From NCBI GenBank assembly GCA_003427395.1, contig BFEA01000421.1:1207457-1228922 (forward strand): DNA of 21,466 nt. Reading direction: 5' to 3'. The notes under the pieces were generated by a model that searched no databases, had not been told where the DNA came from, and saw only the letters and a program-made list of their open reading frames with translations. The stretch is from Chara braunii (lineage: Eukaryota > Streptophyta > Charophyceae > Charales > Characeae). Shown in pieces: positions 1 to 9,251 of this stretch. Every line of letters starts with the position of its first letter. Position 1 is the stretch's first letter. Made by a program: the position numbers and the translations under genes.

Positions 1-48
<48 letters not shown>
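1..48. repeat. (GA)n microsatellite inside LTR A
   Basis: Pure GA dinucleotides from the first base to 48. The other LTR A copy has a CT tract at the matching place (12638-12702), so the tract belongs to the LTR family rather than being a separate insertion. The true length is unknown because the window starts inside it. Confidence 0.95.
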
Positions 49-53
<5 letters not shown>

Positions 54-325
54 GAGGGAGAGAAGAGGAATCCCTCCTCGCTATCTCACCTGCCGGTAGC
101 TGTCACTCGAACTGACTTCGTCCGTTGCCGTGTGCAGGTACCGCGTGGAGCCCGGCTATGGCGCCAGGTAAGCTCGCCGACTGCATCGATGGCCTCCGCC
201 CTCTCCTATCTCCACTAATCACTACTCCCTACTCCTCTACCTAGCGCAGCATAGCGCAGCCTCCAACCAGCAGCGTGTCGCTCAGAAATGGGCGACTTCA
301 ACTGTTCTTGCCCAGCTGCGGCCCG

Positions 326-338
326 GCTATATGTAGTG
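326..338 (-). promoter_or_regulatory. TATA-like element in LTR A (left copy)
   Basis: On the minus strand the sequence reads ACTACATATAGCC. The plus-strand LTR copy has the same motif at 12354-12364. Its position about 480 bases into the LTR fits a U3 core promoter, but no transcription start can be proven from sequence. Confidence 0.4.
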
Positions 339-820
339 CTGGGCCGCTGGGCCTACCTGGTACTGTGTGGCCTAAAACGGCCCAGGTGGTTTGGGTCCCT
401 ACCGGACGTTCAGACCTAGCTGCTGCTGCAGCGTGGCACAAAAATGCACGTGGCCTAAAAACGGCCATCTACCGGTGCACCTGGCCCAAGGTGCTGTCTT
501 GGGTCCTGCAGGACCGAAACGACGTCGGGTTGGCGCCAAAATGCGCCTGGCCTCGTTTCGGGCCTGCCTCCGTTGTACCTGGTCCCAAGGCCCGGCCTTG
601 GGGCTACAAGTCCACAACGGCACCTGAATAGACATAAATAAGACAGCACACACACAGAAAAAGGGGTAAGTAAACAAAACCCTACCTACCTACGTGCTGC
701 CTAGGCCTGGAGGGCCACCGTGGGCCTTCAGGGCGCGTGCTGGATAGTACGCGGCCTGGGGGCCCTTCAGCAGCCGTCGGGCCCTTCAAATGGGGCCCAT
801 GTGCAGGCTCGCATGCAACA

Positions 821-833
821 CCCCCCCCTCCTT
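821..833 (-). other. Polypurine tract (plus-strand primer site) of element 1
   Basis: On the minus strand, AAGGAGGGGGGGG directly precedes the TG that opens the LTR at 820. In LTR retrotransposons this RNase-H-resistant tract primes second-strand DNA synthesis just before the 3' LTR. It lies a few bases after the pol stop codon at 840-842. The agreement of stop, tract and LTR start fixes the 3' end of element 1. Confidence 0.85.
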
Positions 834-839
834 ATGAAG

Positions 840-1088
840 TCAAGCCCTTTGGGGGCGAAGCTGCCGATCTGAAGGCGGTACTTGGATGCAGGTACGGCGT
901 GGAGCCGAAGATGCCGTCTTGCCTTTCAGCTTCTGTTCATAGTGTGCGAGAGCATCGGGCGCTGTTGCCTGAAGTTCCGCACGAGTCAGCCATCGGTCAA
1001 CTCTATGGGTGCAATATGCAAAGTGGACCAAAAATTCAGTCGGCCTGATGCCGTAACGTCGCTGGGAAATGATGTCACCAACCTCTTG
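840..1088 (-). pseudogene. Element 1 chromodomain (C-terminus of integrase)
   Basis: The C-terminal part of the pol frame ends with TGA at 840-842. The region at about 932-1088 has the chromodomain pattern: a start like FQEVGDIISQRR, then EFLVHF, DRW, and an ending of the APDALAHYE type. In chromoviruses this domain follows integrase and is thought to steer insertion toward particular chromatin. Compared with HP1-like domains the central tryptophan of the aromatic cage is replaced (VHF), so methyl-lysine reading is doubtful. The upstream part of the same frame is open back to a TAG at 1266-1268. About 30 Arg- and Pro-rich residues follow the domain. Assignment as a chromodomain is good; binding ability is inference. 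Confidence 0.75.
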
Positions 1089-2419
1089 GAAACCATCCAT
1101 CGAGGGTGGGTCTTGCCATCGTCGCCCGGGGAAGCCGTCAAGTTCCGCTGGCGTGTAGAGGGCCAACTTGGAACAGTGAAAGACCGGGTTGATGGGCAAG
1201 TGGGCGGGCACCTGAATGATGAACGAAGGTCCTTCGGGTGCGTCCCCAACGGGTGCCACGATCGGCTAGGGCCCCATCCATTTCGGAAGGATCTTGCGAG
1301 AGATATCTTGTTCGAGGCTGAATTCCGCAGCGGAAACCCATACGAGGTCGCCGGCGTGGAATGGACAAGGAAGACGCTGGCGGTTGGCCTGTTGACGCAT
1401 ACGTTGTTGAGTCTTTGCCATCTGGTCACGTGCCTTGACAAGAAGCTCTTGCATCTGACGAATGAAGAAGAGGTGGTCGTCGCTCTTGGCCGTCCGCGGG
1501 AGGATTGTGTCCAACGGAGAATTGACCATCGAGCCATGCTCGAACTCAAAGGGCGATATCCCGATAGCCGGATGGATGGACGAGTTGTATGCCAACTCGA
1601 CATCCGGCAGCCGCTCAACCTAATCTTTCTGGTCGGGACGGATGAGAGTTCGAAGGAGGACCTGTGCGGTCTGATGTGCCCTCTCCGTTTGGCCATCGGT
1701 TTAGGGGTGGCGAGCCGAACTTGGCTTGAGGGATGAGCCCCATCGTTTGATGAGCGCCAACCAAAAATCAGACATGAATCGAGTGTCGCGGCCGCAAATG
1801 ATCTCCTTGGGGTAACCCTTGGTTCGAATCCAACCGGCGTAGAGAACCTCGGCCAACTCCGGTGCCTTGGCATGATAGCGGCAAGGCAAGAACATGGCAA
1901 ACTTGGTGAGGCGGTCAACCACCGTGAGAATCCGATCGACGCCCGTCTTGTGCTTGGGGAACGGCCCGGTGATATCCATGGCAATCGCTTCCCTTCGGCA
2001 CAAGGGGACCGACAATGGTCGCAGTTCGCCATAAGGACAATGATTGCGAGGTTTGCAACGTCGGCAAACTTCGCATGACTCGCAATAGCGCGTGACGTCG
2101 TCGAGGAGACCGGGCCACCAAAAGCGCTCGCGTAGTCGGCCAATCGTGCGATTGACTCCAAATTGTCCAGTGACGGGGGCGTCGTGGAACTCGCTAAGAA
2201 ACCGGGTGAGCAAATGTGAATCTTGCGGCACACAAAGAAGATCCTTCCCTCGCGAGTGAAGAAGCAAGTATCCCTCTTGTATCTGATAGTGCGAAGGCGC
2301 CGGATTGGGAGAGGAACAGTTTGCGTACTTGTCGCGAAACTCGGGGTCAGCTTGATAGCTGCGGATGAAGCTGTCCCGCAAGTCGTCCTTGATCTCGAAG
2401 GTTGAGTAGACCGCGGTGC
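1089..2419 (-). pseudogene. Element 1 integrase, inactivated
   Basis: The integrase inserts the cDNA copy into the host genome. An N-terminal HHCC-type zinc module is visible at about 2050-2190, but the second histidine is glutamine (TGQFG, 2163-2165); CEVC supplies the cysteines. In the catalytic core the first aspartate is present (AIAMD, 1974-1976). The second is glycine: the family has SDRD or CDRD where this copy has CGRD (1791-1793). The glutamate follows in DGQTE (1683-1685). A GPY/F-like module ends near 1270. In-frame stops lie at 1701-1703 (TAA), 1620-1622 (TAG) and 1266-1268 (TAG). The reading frame otherwise stays constant from about 2575 to 840. Both the stops and the substituted catalytic residue mean this copy is dead. 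Confidence 0.9.
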
Positions 2420-2799
2420 AGTGGTCCGGACGCCGTGCAACAGCATCCGCAAAGCGGTTCGACTTCCCCGGAATGTGGTCGGGAAAAAAGTCGAATTGGT
2501 CAATGAAGGCCATCCAACGGGCAATGGTGTTGTTGACGGTGTCTTGCGACTTGTAGAACACCAACGAATTGTTGCAATGTCCGTTACCCATCGGAACTGG
2601 CGTCGACCGAGGAGGAAGTGCCACCATCGCTTGAGTGCGTGGACGAAGGCGAGAAGTTCCTTCTTGCGTGCATCGTCGATGGAGTGCACGACCGACACTT
2701 TCTTGCTGAAATATTCGACTGGGTGCCAATCCACGCCGTCATGTTGCTCGAGGGCGACACCAATGCCATAGCCGGATGCGTCCGTGGTGACGCGCGTTG
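2420..2799 (-). pseudogene. Element 1 RNase H domain
   Basis: This is the Ty3-type RNase H that degrades the RNA template after reverse transcription. It begins with TTDASGYGIG (first catalytic Asp at about 2780-2782), continues through the conserved KKELLAFVHALKRW helix (catalytic Glu near 2657-2659) and WVTD (2579-2581). It ends at the HIPGKSNRFADA motif near 2430. The reading frame changes right after WVTD, at about 2575, because of a small insertion or deletion. Upstream it is fused without a break to the RT connection domain; downstream comes a roughly 230-base linker to the integrase zinc module. Confidence 0.85.
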
Positions 2800-4029
2800 G
2801 CAATAGCGGGTCGTATATCCGCAATACCTCCGCGGAAAGCAATGCGGCCTTGAGGGCCAAGAATGATTCCCGCGCATCCATCCCGAAGTCAAACGGACGG
2901 TCCTCGCATTGAAGCTTGGTTAAGTGAGCCGCGATCTTCGAGTAGCCTTTGATGAAGCGTTGGTAGTAGACGGCAAGGCCAAGGAATGATCGGACATCCG
3001 TGGCATTCCGTGGCTCCGGCCAATCTTGGACAGCTTGAATCTTGTCCGACAACGGACTAATGCCTTGTGGAGAAACGAAGTGACCCAAGTATTCCAACTC
3101 TTGACACACGAACTCGCACTTGTCGAGGTTGGCTTTGAACTTGGCGCGCCGGAGTGTCTCCAACACTCGTCGAAGATGGTCAAGATGTTTCTCCAAGGTC
3201 CGGCTATAGACGAGGATGTCGTCCAAGTAGACCAGCATGAACCGGTCCAACATTGCTCGTAACTCGTTGGTCATCGCCACTTGAAAAGTCGCCGGGGCGT
3301 TGGTGAGTCCAAAAGGCATAACAACCCACTCGAAGTGCCCGTACCGTGTCTTGAACGCGGTCTTGCGGCCGAATCGAGATCTGATGATATCCTGACTTCA
3401 TATCCAACTTAGAAAAGAATTTTGCGCCGCCCAAGCGCTCCAAAAGGTCGTCAATACGAGGAAGAGGTCCCGCGTTCTTGACGGTTTGCGCATTAAGCTT
3501 GCGGTAATCGATGCATAGGCGAAGGTCTTTGTTCTTCTTCCGAACGAAGAGAACTGGCGCACCATAGGGTGAGCTACTAGGCCGGATCCATCCTTTGTCC
3601 AACAAGTCGTCGAGCTGCACGCGGAGTACTGTAAGTTCCTCCTCGCTCATGCGGTAAATGCAACCTTTTGGCGGCACTGCACCGGCCTCGAGAATGATCT
3701 CGTGAGATATTGGCCGATCCGGCACCACGCCGGTAGGTGACTCGAAGACGTCGGCAAATTTGTCGAGCAACCGCACCACCCTGGGGTCTGAAGACAAGTC
3801 CGTGGGTGGAGAGTCGGCTACCGCGATGGTTCGAAGAAAACATAAGTCGATCTCTTCGGTCCGCTCGTAAGCACAAGTGGCCCGAAAAGACTTGGCGGTT
3901 ACAACTTGGCACCGGATCGAAGGGTGCGGAGGAGGAATCGTACATGGTACTTTGGCGCCGAATGCGTCGCGAACCGTAAGCGTCCACTGCTGGAAGTTGA
4001 CCGTGTGATCCGCACTTGCAAGCCAAGGC
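2800..4029 (-). pseudogene. Element 1 reverse transcriptase
   Basis: This part of pol copies the element RNA into DNA. It begins with a linker to protease, then the conserved approach DDLLDKGWIRPSSSPYGAP and the fingers and palm motifs: LCIDYRKLN, FSKLDMKSGYHQI (first catalytic Asp at 3402-3404), MPFGLTNAPATFQ, and the YLDD box at 3218-3229. The thumb and connection follow (LGHFVS, FLGLAVYYQRFI). The frame is lost at about 3355-3370, between SGYHQI and MPFGLTN, consistent with a short deletion. Both flanking frames carry clear RT sequence, so this is one domain broken once rather than two genes. The catalytic aspartates themselves are kept. Confidence 0.92.
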
Positions 4030-4734
4030 ATGCCCAAAATGATGTCGAAGTCCGTGTCCAAGACCTCAAACGTCACCTGTTTGCATGCATGAGGTGCGAA
4101 ATAAACCGGGACGACTTCGATGTAGCGATCAAGGAGTTGTTGCGTTCTTCGGTCCGCCAACTTAATCAACGTAGGGTGTGCCTTCCTTCGAACTTGTGGT
4201 CCAAGGCCGGCCCTTTACATGAAGGAATGGCTGATAAAGTTGCGAGTCGCGCCGCTATCAAGCAAAGCGTTGCAGGGCGCTTGCCCGATTTGGATGCGGA
4301 CATAAAGGAGCGGTGCTCCGTAGGCGAAGTTGGTGGTGCATAGAAGGCTAGGTATGTATGTAAGTGAGCACGAAGAGCTGCGCATTGCGGCTCCGGTAAG
4401 CAGCCGGTCGAAGGGAGAGGAAGCCATGCAAAATCCTCGGGCGTCAACAGGTCCAAGTCCTCAATGTTGAACGCGCGCACCGAATCCCTTGAAGGTCCAC
4501 TTGAAGACGAATCAATGCTGCTGCTTCCAATCGGAGAAGAGACCGCACATACATCCTGTCCTTTAGCTCGTGAATCCAGTGAAGGTACGAGCCGGGCAGC
4601 ATAGTCCTCGAAAGAATGGAGAATGGGAGGACTTGCGACGTCCGCATGTGCCCCGGAACCGAGGGAGGTTACTCGCGCGGTAACCGGTTCCGAAGGCGTC
4701 GAGAGTGTTGTCGCATCACTCTCGGCGGTGCTCA
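4030..4734 (-). pseudogene. Element 1 gag-pol linker and aspartic protease
   Basis: The pepsin-like protease cleaves the Gag-Pol polyprotein. Its active site is LLDSGATRNFIS (Asp at 4257-4259), and the C-terminal FDIILGMPWL motif lies at about 4020-4050. Upstream there is a Ser-, Thr- and Pro-rich linker of about 130 residues (FNIEDLDLLTPEDFAWLPLP near 4440-4480), in a different frame from the active site. A frameshift therefore sits near 4340. An in-frame TAA at 4215-4217 follows the active-site region. After it the same frame continues without a break into RT, as expected for a fused pol. Confidence 0.82.
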
Positions 4735-5753
4735 CTTTCCCGACTGAGCGGGGCCCTTGGCTTTCGTGGGGCAGTTCGAGGTCTCATGGGCCGCGCAATT
4801 GCACCACAAATAATAACGGTACTTGGTGCGGACGCCATACCCGCGCTCTGTCAGACCGTATGCTGTCTAAGGTCCTTGAGCTGGAGCTGCTTGCCCGGGC
4901 CCAGAAGAAGTATTGGTGTTGGTCTTCGGCTTGCCGCGTCCTTTTCTTTGGCGGGGCGGCCACCATTCTGGGCAGCTGCGAATCTGTCTCTCTCGTTAGA
5001 TGAAGCAGCCTCGTTTGAAATAGAAGGGTCGCTAGTCGTTGTCGCTGCGACCACGACCACTTTCGGCCGATGCTGATGCGCGCCCTGGCCGGCGGTTTAC
5101 GAGGGGCCCGTATTCCGGGCTGCCAAATTCGTCACGATGATTTGCGCGGCCTTGTTGAAGAGTTCCCCACTTGTTGTGAGGGTCTCGGCGACGTGAGTCA
5201 ACGCATTCTGCAACGCTGGGCACGACCGCTTGATGAAGTAAAGCTTGATGCCGTCGTTGTTCATCGGCACTTTGGGCGTGCTTGCCAGCTGTTGAAACTC
5301 AGAAATCCAGTCTCCGCTTGGCATGTTGTTCTATGAAAACGTCAGCAGCTTGTCCATCGCCTGATGCTTGGGCGGTTCTACTTGGAAACGCTTCTTCCAT
5401 GCCGCCGTGAGGTCCGCGTAGGTGATGTACTTGTGTAACTCGGTGATTGTACATGCATGTGCGGACAGCATGTTGTCCAACCATGATTGACACGAGCCTT
5501 CAAAGCGGGAGTACAGATAGGCGTGCCGGTTCTCGTTGGCGACGTGGTGGAGGTCCAGCTTGAGGTCGAACTGGCACCACCATTGTATGGGGTCCGTCTT
5601 CGATGCGTCACAGAAGACCGGGAGCCCGTCAAACTTGACAATGGTCTCACGTGGCGTCGTGCTAGAGCTGGCTGCGGTGCAGACGTGCTGTTGCGCCCCG
5701 GCCTTGAGTGTCCCCACGTCTATCTCCAAGACGATGACACAGTCGGCGTTCTC
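4735..5753 (-). pseudogene. Element 1 gag, 5'-truncated and frameshifted
   Basis: Gag forms the virus-like particle. The recognisable capsid-like segment (about 5120-5730) has the retrotransposon-gag signature, including KFDGLPVFCD, DPIQWWCQFDLKL, YLYSRFEGSCQSWLDNML and WKKRFQVEPPKHQAMD. An amber stop lies at 5331-5333 and a TAA at 5097-5099; between them the same frame continues the domain (WISEFQQLA). The C-terminal third changes frame more than once. It ends with a degenerate zinc knuckle, WCNCAAHETSNCP at 4770-4806, whose cysteine and histidine spacing differs from the usual CX2CX4HX4C. The reading frame opens only at 5753 after a stop at 5754-5756, so the native N-terminus and start codon are lost at the junction with element 2. 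Confidence 0.8.
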
Positions 5754-5757
5754 TCAT

Positions 5758-6922
5758 TTTCTGCCACCACTTGAGGAGCTGCGTCAATCAGTTCCTCTCT
5801 GGTGAACCACCGATCTTCCTTTGGATCTGTATGATGCCTGAATCTGACGCGGTACTCCCGCTTGGGCTTAGGAGGTCTTCCTTTACCCAGTGGCTTTCGA
5901 ACAGGCAGATCTCTGTGATCCACAATGTTGTCGATGTCCACTTGACCATCCATGGTTGGGGGCAGCATCGATCTCCTTGAAGAGAATTGATCTGTCTCAG
6001 CGAAAGGTGCAAGCTTTGAGGCATGAAAGACAGGGTGAGTGCGTAAGTGACCAGGGATACAGATAACATAAGTAGGTCCATCCATCTCATCCCCAACTTT
6101 ATCCAAGACTTCCCATGGACCAAAATAATGAGGCATTAGTTTACGAGAGATTCCGAATTTCTGTCCTAGCTCACTAGCCTTGACCCAGACACGTTCCCCT
6201 ACCTGAAATGAGGACTGTCGACGATGTTTGTTCGCAGAAGCAATCATTGCTTGCTGAGCTTTCTTGATGTGCTCGACAGCTTGCTGCAGCAACTTCTCAT
6301 ACTGCACACCATACTCAAGTGTGCCTGAAGTTGTTGAGGGTCGGTTCTCAGGTAGGAGGAAGTCCAGAGTTGATCTAGGTTTCCATCCCAAGTGCAGTTG
6401 ATTAGGACTAAGGCCTGTACTGCTGTGTATAGCGTTGTTGTACAGGCTGGCGATGAGAGGCAACTTCTCATCCCAGTCATCCTGACTGGGCTTGATGTAA
6501 TGCCTCAGCAGGTGTTGTACAACTCTGTTCATTTGCTCGGCCTGTCCGTTGGCTTTGGCATGATTCCCTGAAGTCATCTGAAGTTGACTCCCCATCTGTT
6601 CAGCAGTCTTCTTCCACAGCTCACTTGTGAAGCGGACATCTCTGTCACTAACGATTGACTTTGGTAGTCCAAAATCACGCACCCAGTTGTCCTGAAACAA
6701 CTTGATGACGTGTTCAGTCCTTGCGGTCTCTGGCATGGCAATTAGTCTAGCGTATTTGGTGAATCGGTCAATAATGAGAAAGATATGCCTCTTGCCACTC
6801 TTACTTGTTACCAGGGTGTCCATGAAATCCATGGAAACACTCTCTCTTGGACCAGCTCGAATAGGTAAGGGCTTCAGTAACCCAAGCCACCAGACAGGTC
6901 TCTTCATACTTCCTTGCATCAT
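5758..6922 (-). pseudogene. Element 2 integrase core and chromodomain (long open frame)
   Basis: This is the best-preserved stretch of the window, open for about 400 codons. The DDE core is complete: Asp in SVSMD (about 6829), Asp in VSDRDVRFTS (about 6646) and Glu in NGQAE (about 6538). The GPY/F module appears as HYFGPWEVLDKVG near 6110. The chromodomain covers about 5758-5935 (VDIDNIVDHRD, REYRVRF, DRWFTREELIDAAPQVV). As in element 1, the cage tryptophan position is Phe or Arg-rich. The frame runs a further dozen codons past 5758 into element 1 DNA, giving a chance tail. The zinc-binding N-terminus lies upstream in another frame, so the full integrase is not encoded as one protein. Confidence 0.92.
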
Positions 6923-7256
6923 CTAATGCTTGAGTTCGCGGCTTGTCCTGCTGACAGACCTGACATGTCTCTTCATACTTCTTTGCGTCATCTAGCATTC
7001 CAGGCCACCAAAATCGCTGTACTAGATTGACACTCGTCTTTTTGTAGCCAAAGTGTCCGGTTGCGTCATGACATTCTCCTAGAAATAAACTACGCAAACG
7101 TTCACTAGATGGAACAACTAACCTTTTACATCCGGCCTTATCAAGAAGGAGAAGTCCGTCCACCATCACAAACTCATCTTTTGTGGCCTTGTCTTTTGCC
7201 TGAAGCTTGCGTATGATGTCAATTGTGACAGGGTCTTCCTGATAGGCTCCCACCAA
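6890..7256 (-). pseudogene. Element 2 integrase N-terminal zinc module with internal duplication
   Basis: This stretch encodes the linker and HHCC module of integrase: ECHDATGHFGYKK, then FWWPGMLDDAKKYEETCQVCQ. A second, diverged copy of the last part (LDDARKYEETCLV) follows 23 codons later. After the duplicate the reading frame shifts, and the catalytic core continues in the neighbouring frame from 6922. The upstream reading frame is open from a stop in the RNase H/integrase linker near 7322. The zinc ligands are intact in the first copy, but the second copy has lost one cysteine. Confidence 0.85.
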
Positions 7257-7690
7257 CGATTGAGTTAGTTCCTCAGATACACCAAACTCAGAAACTAGTG
7301 CCCCTAGGTAGTCTGCTCTACGTTACAGCGCATCTGCAACCTTGTTGTACTCTCCCTTCAGATACTCTAGCTTGAAGTCATACGAATCTATGACCTCAAT
7401 CCATCGCTTGAGTGCATCAGAGAGAGCCGGTTGTGTCTTGATTCATTTGAGGGTCTGGTGGTCAGTTCTCAAATAAAAGAACCTTCCCAATAGAAAGTGC
7501 CTCCAATGGATTAGTGTTTGTATAGAGCATAGAGTTCCCTTTTATAGATGGACTTTGTCAGTTTCCTTGATGGCATTTTCTTACTCATGTACTCAATCGG
7601 CCTCAACTTCTTCCCATCCTGTTGAGCCAGCACTGCGCCAATGTCGTATTGGCTTGCGTCAGTGGTCACTATGAATGGCTTCTGAGGATC
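7257..7690 (-). pseudogene. Element 2 RNase H domain, broken
   Basis: RNase H starts at VTTDASQYDIGAVLAQQDGKK (catalytic Asp at 7658-7660), with KLRPIEYMSKKM and the helix YKRELYALY (near 7515-7530). The frame is lost just after ALYK, at about 7510, by what looks like a one-base deletion. The next frame continues with HWRHFLLGRF and YLRTDHQTLK and then meets a TGA near 7443. Further sequence of the type KRWIEVIDSYDFKLEYLKGEYNKVADAL ends at a TAA near 7322. The order and spacing are those of a Ty3-type RNase H, but no single frame carries it. Confidence 0.8.
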
Positions 7691-8150
7691 GGGCACCATG
7701 AGAACCTCATGATTCATGACTGCATGCTTCAATTGTTTGAAAGCAGCCTCGCACTCATCACTCCAGTCCCACGGCGTGTCAAGTCGAGTTAGATCAGTCA
7801 AAGGAGAGGTGACAGTGGAATAAATTTTCAAAAAGTTTCTATAGTAGCCGCACATTCCTTAGAAAGATCCGACCTTAGTAACAGTCTGAGGTCGTGGCCA
7901 ATCCCTTATACTAGCCACCTTCGCATCTTCCGGCCTAATACCTTCCGCGGATACTTCATGACCCAAGTATAAGATCTTAGTACATCCAAACTCACACTTC
8001 TCAAGATTGACCTTATACTTGTGCTGTCGCAAGAGTGAAAGTACAGTCTCAACGTGTTGTGCATGCTCTTCGACAGACTTAGTAAAGATAAGAATATCGT
8101 CTAAGTAGACAACGACAAACTTATCTAAGTGGTCATGGAAGATCCTACTG
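7691..8150 (-). pseudogene. Element 2 reverse transcriptase remnant (YLDD to connection)
   Basis: Only the second half of RT is present. It begins abruptly with RIFHDHLDKFVVVYLDDIL (YLDD at about 8096-8107) and continues with KVNLEKCEFG, LYLGHEVSAEGIRPED, a TAA at 7859-7861, CGYYRNFLKIYS and the thumb/connection. Everything from the protease tail to the residues just before this point is missing, including the first catalytic Asp motif and the SGYHQI and PFGLTNAP segments. Measured from the protease LGM motif to YLDD the distance is 147 bases here and about 802 in element 1. The deletion joint lies close to 8143-8155. Confidence 0.88.
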
Positions 8151-8590
8151 GCTTTGAACTTAGTCAGTCTAACTGTTCTTCCATCAGGCAACTTATGCTT
8201 TAGCACCTTCTTGTCCCAGTCAAACTGGGGTTTGGCAACCTCAAGGTACTACATTCCTAACAGCATATCAAACGGTAAGTCGTCGTTAACCAGGAACTAA
8301 ATTTTGTGATTAAGTTCCCCTCCTTCATAGGAAAAGGTGCAGACTACATCTTTAATATAGTCTGTGACAATCATGCGCTCCTTATTGGCCAAAGTAGATA
8401 CTACGGATCTACTACGGTGCTGTACCCGATCCTGTAGGTGCAGCCTTTCCAAGCAGCCGCGGCTTATGTAGTTCCGTGTGGAGCCGATGTCTATGAAGGC
8501 ACCAAATTTGCGGCCTCCTACATCGACTTCCACAACGAAATGTTCCCCTCTAGGACCTTTCCTTAGTGCCACCCAACGAGGGTCCTTACT
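8151..8590 (-). pseudogene. Element 2 aspartic protease
   Basis: The protease motif is FGAFIDIGSTRNYIS near 8470-8505. The catalytic Asp is kept, but the family's DSG or DTG reads DIG here. The domain continues with ERMIVTDYIKDVVCTFSYEGG and, after a TAG at 8297-8299, FLVNDDLPFDMLLGM; a second TAG follows directly (8249-8251). The frame then runs on as YLEVAKPQFDWDKK and KLPDGRTVRLTKFKAS before the RT deletion joint. It is open upstream only to a TGA near 8600. Isoleucine after the catalytic Asp would be unusual for an active enzyme. Confidence 0.8.
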
Positions 8591-9251
8591 TGATCACTCA
8601 CTTTCCAAATCTTCTAAGGCTTCAGACACATCCAACCGATTCCAACGTACAGAGCATGGTCTGGTCTAGATGAGTCTGCAGGGTGACTAAAGAATCATTA
8701 GCTATGGCCTGCTCATGAAGTGGGGAGGGTATCTGGCCCACTTCACCTTGAGTAGAAGTAGCTAAAACTTTCACCGGCCTTACGTGTTTCCCGAGCTAGA
8801 AGCCTGGGAAGAAGGTGCCCCCATCTTAGGAGGTATCTTCTGCGTGACCTTTGCGTTCCTGCACTTATACTGGTGTGTCCGTATTCACCACAGTTAATGC
8901 AAGCGCCACACACTCGACGGTCCTGCCCCACTTCTTGATCAAGACCTTCCTTGACCTAATCATCAACTTTGGTCTGATTGGAGGCGGCCTGCCCTTCATT
9001 CTTTTGATGGCCCTTTCCTCGGCCACCGACCTTAGTCTTTACAACTCCGGCGAGGGTGCTATCCTCAACGATTTCCTTGCCGTCGTACTCTGAATAGTTC
9101 AACAGGTCTGTGAACTCTTCGATCTCAGTTTGAGTCCCATCGGACTCAACCATCATCAATTTGTTCCCCTTCTTCTTCCATTCTTGTGGACTCTTCTTCT
9201 TCCTCGCATCAACTGAAGTAGGTTGAACACTTCATAGAGTGGCCTATAAAT
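8591..9251 (-). pseudogene. Element 2 gag C-terminal region with zinc knuckle
   Basis: This part links the capsid-like domain to the protease. A charged, Lys- and Glu-rich segment (MVESDGTQTEIEEFTDLL, 8956-9159) leads to a CCHC zinc knuckle beginning CINCGEYGH near 8890-8905. The knuckle is broken: the frame that carries CX2CX4H loses the last cysteine, which is found in the next frame one base away (YKC). This indicates a one-base deletion inside the motif. Zinc knuckles bind the element RNA for packaging. The downstream stretch to 8591 is mostly stops in all frames, with a Ser-rich linker. Confidence 0.7.

Larger units (their letters stand above)
1..820 (-). repeat. LTR family A, incomplete copy (3' LTR of element 1)
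   Basis: Read on the minus strand, the repeat starts at 820 with TGTTGCATGC, immediately after a purine-rich tract, as a 3' LTR should. It continues to the left edge, where it is cut inside a GA/CT tract. The same sequence occurs on the plus strand at 11870-12702. By eye I count about 16 differences in the first 330 aligned bases, so the copies are close but not recent twins. A TATA-like CATATAG lies at 326-338. The missing part, about 500 bases to judge from the other copy, is outside the window. The several open frames of 60-140 codons here are GC-rich chance frames. Confidence 0.88.
821..5753 (-). mobile_element. Element 1: decayed Ty3/gypsy chromovirus internal region
   Basis: Reading leftward from about 5753 the order is gag, zinc knuckle, aspartic protease, reverse transcriptase, RNase H, integrase, chromodomain, polypurine tract, 3' LTR. 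This is the Ty3/gypsy order (integrase after RNase H) with the chromodomain that defines chromoviruses. The 5' LTR, primer site and start of gag are absent: upstream DNA at 5754-5758 already belongs to element 2. At least three frameshifts and five in-frame stops exclude a functional polyprotein. Its 3' LTR is of the same family as the 5' LTR of element 3. Confidence 0.92.

Noticed and set aside
275-677. Several 60-118 codon frames in the LTR, also present at 12013-12416
   Set aside because: They recur in both LTR copies on both strands with no domain; the GC-rich palindromic U3 lacks stops by chance.
882-1736. A 284-codon plus-strand open frame
   Set aside because: It lies antisense to the integrase and chromodomain, which have clear motifs, so it is a shadow frame.
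986-3319. A 777-codon minus-strand open frame taken as one protein
   Set aside because: Only the first part (RT and RNase H, to about 2579) is real. After the frameshift near 2575 the true coding continues in another frame, and the remaining 530 codons are a GC-rich shadow full of Ser, Arg and Thr.
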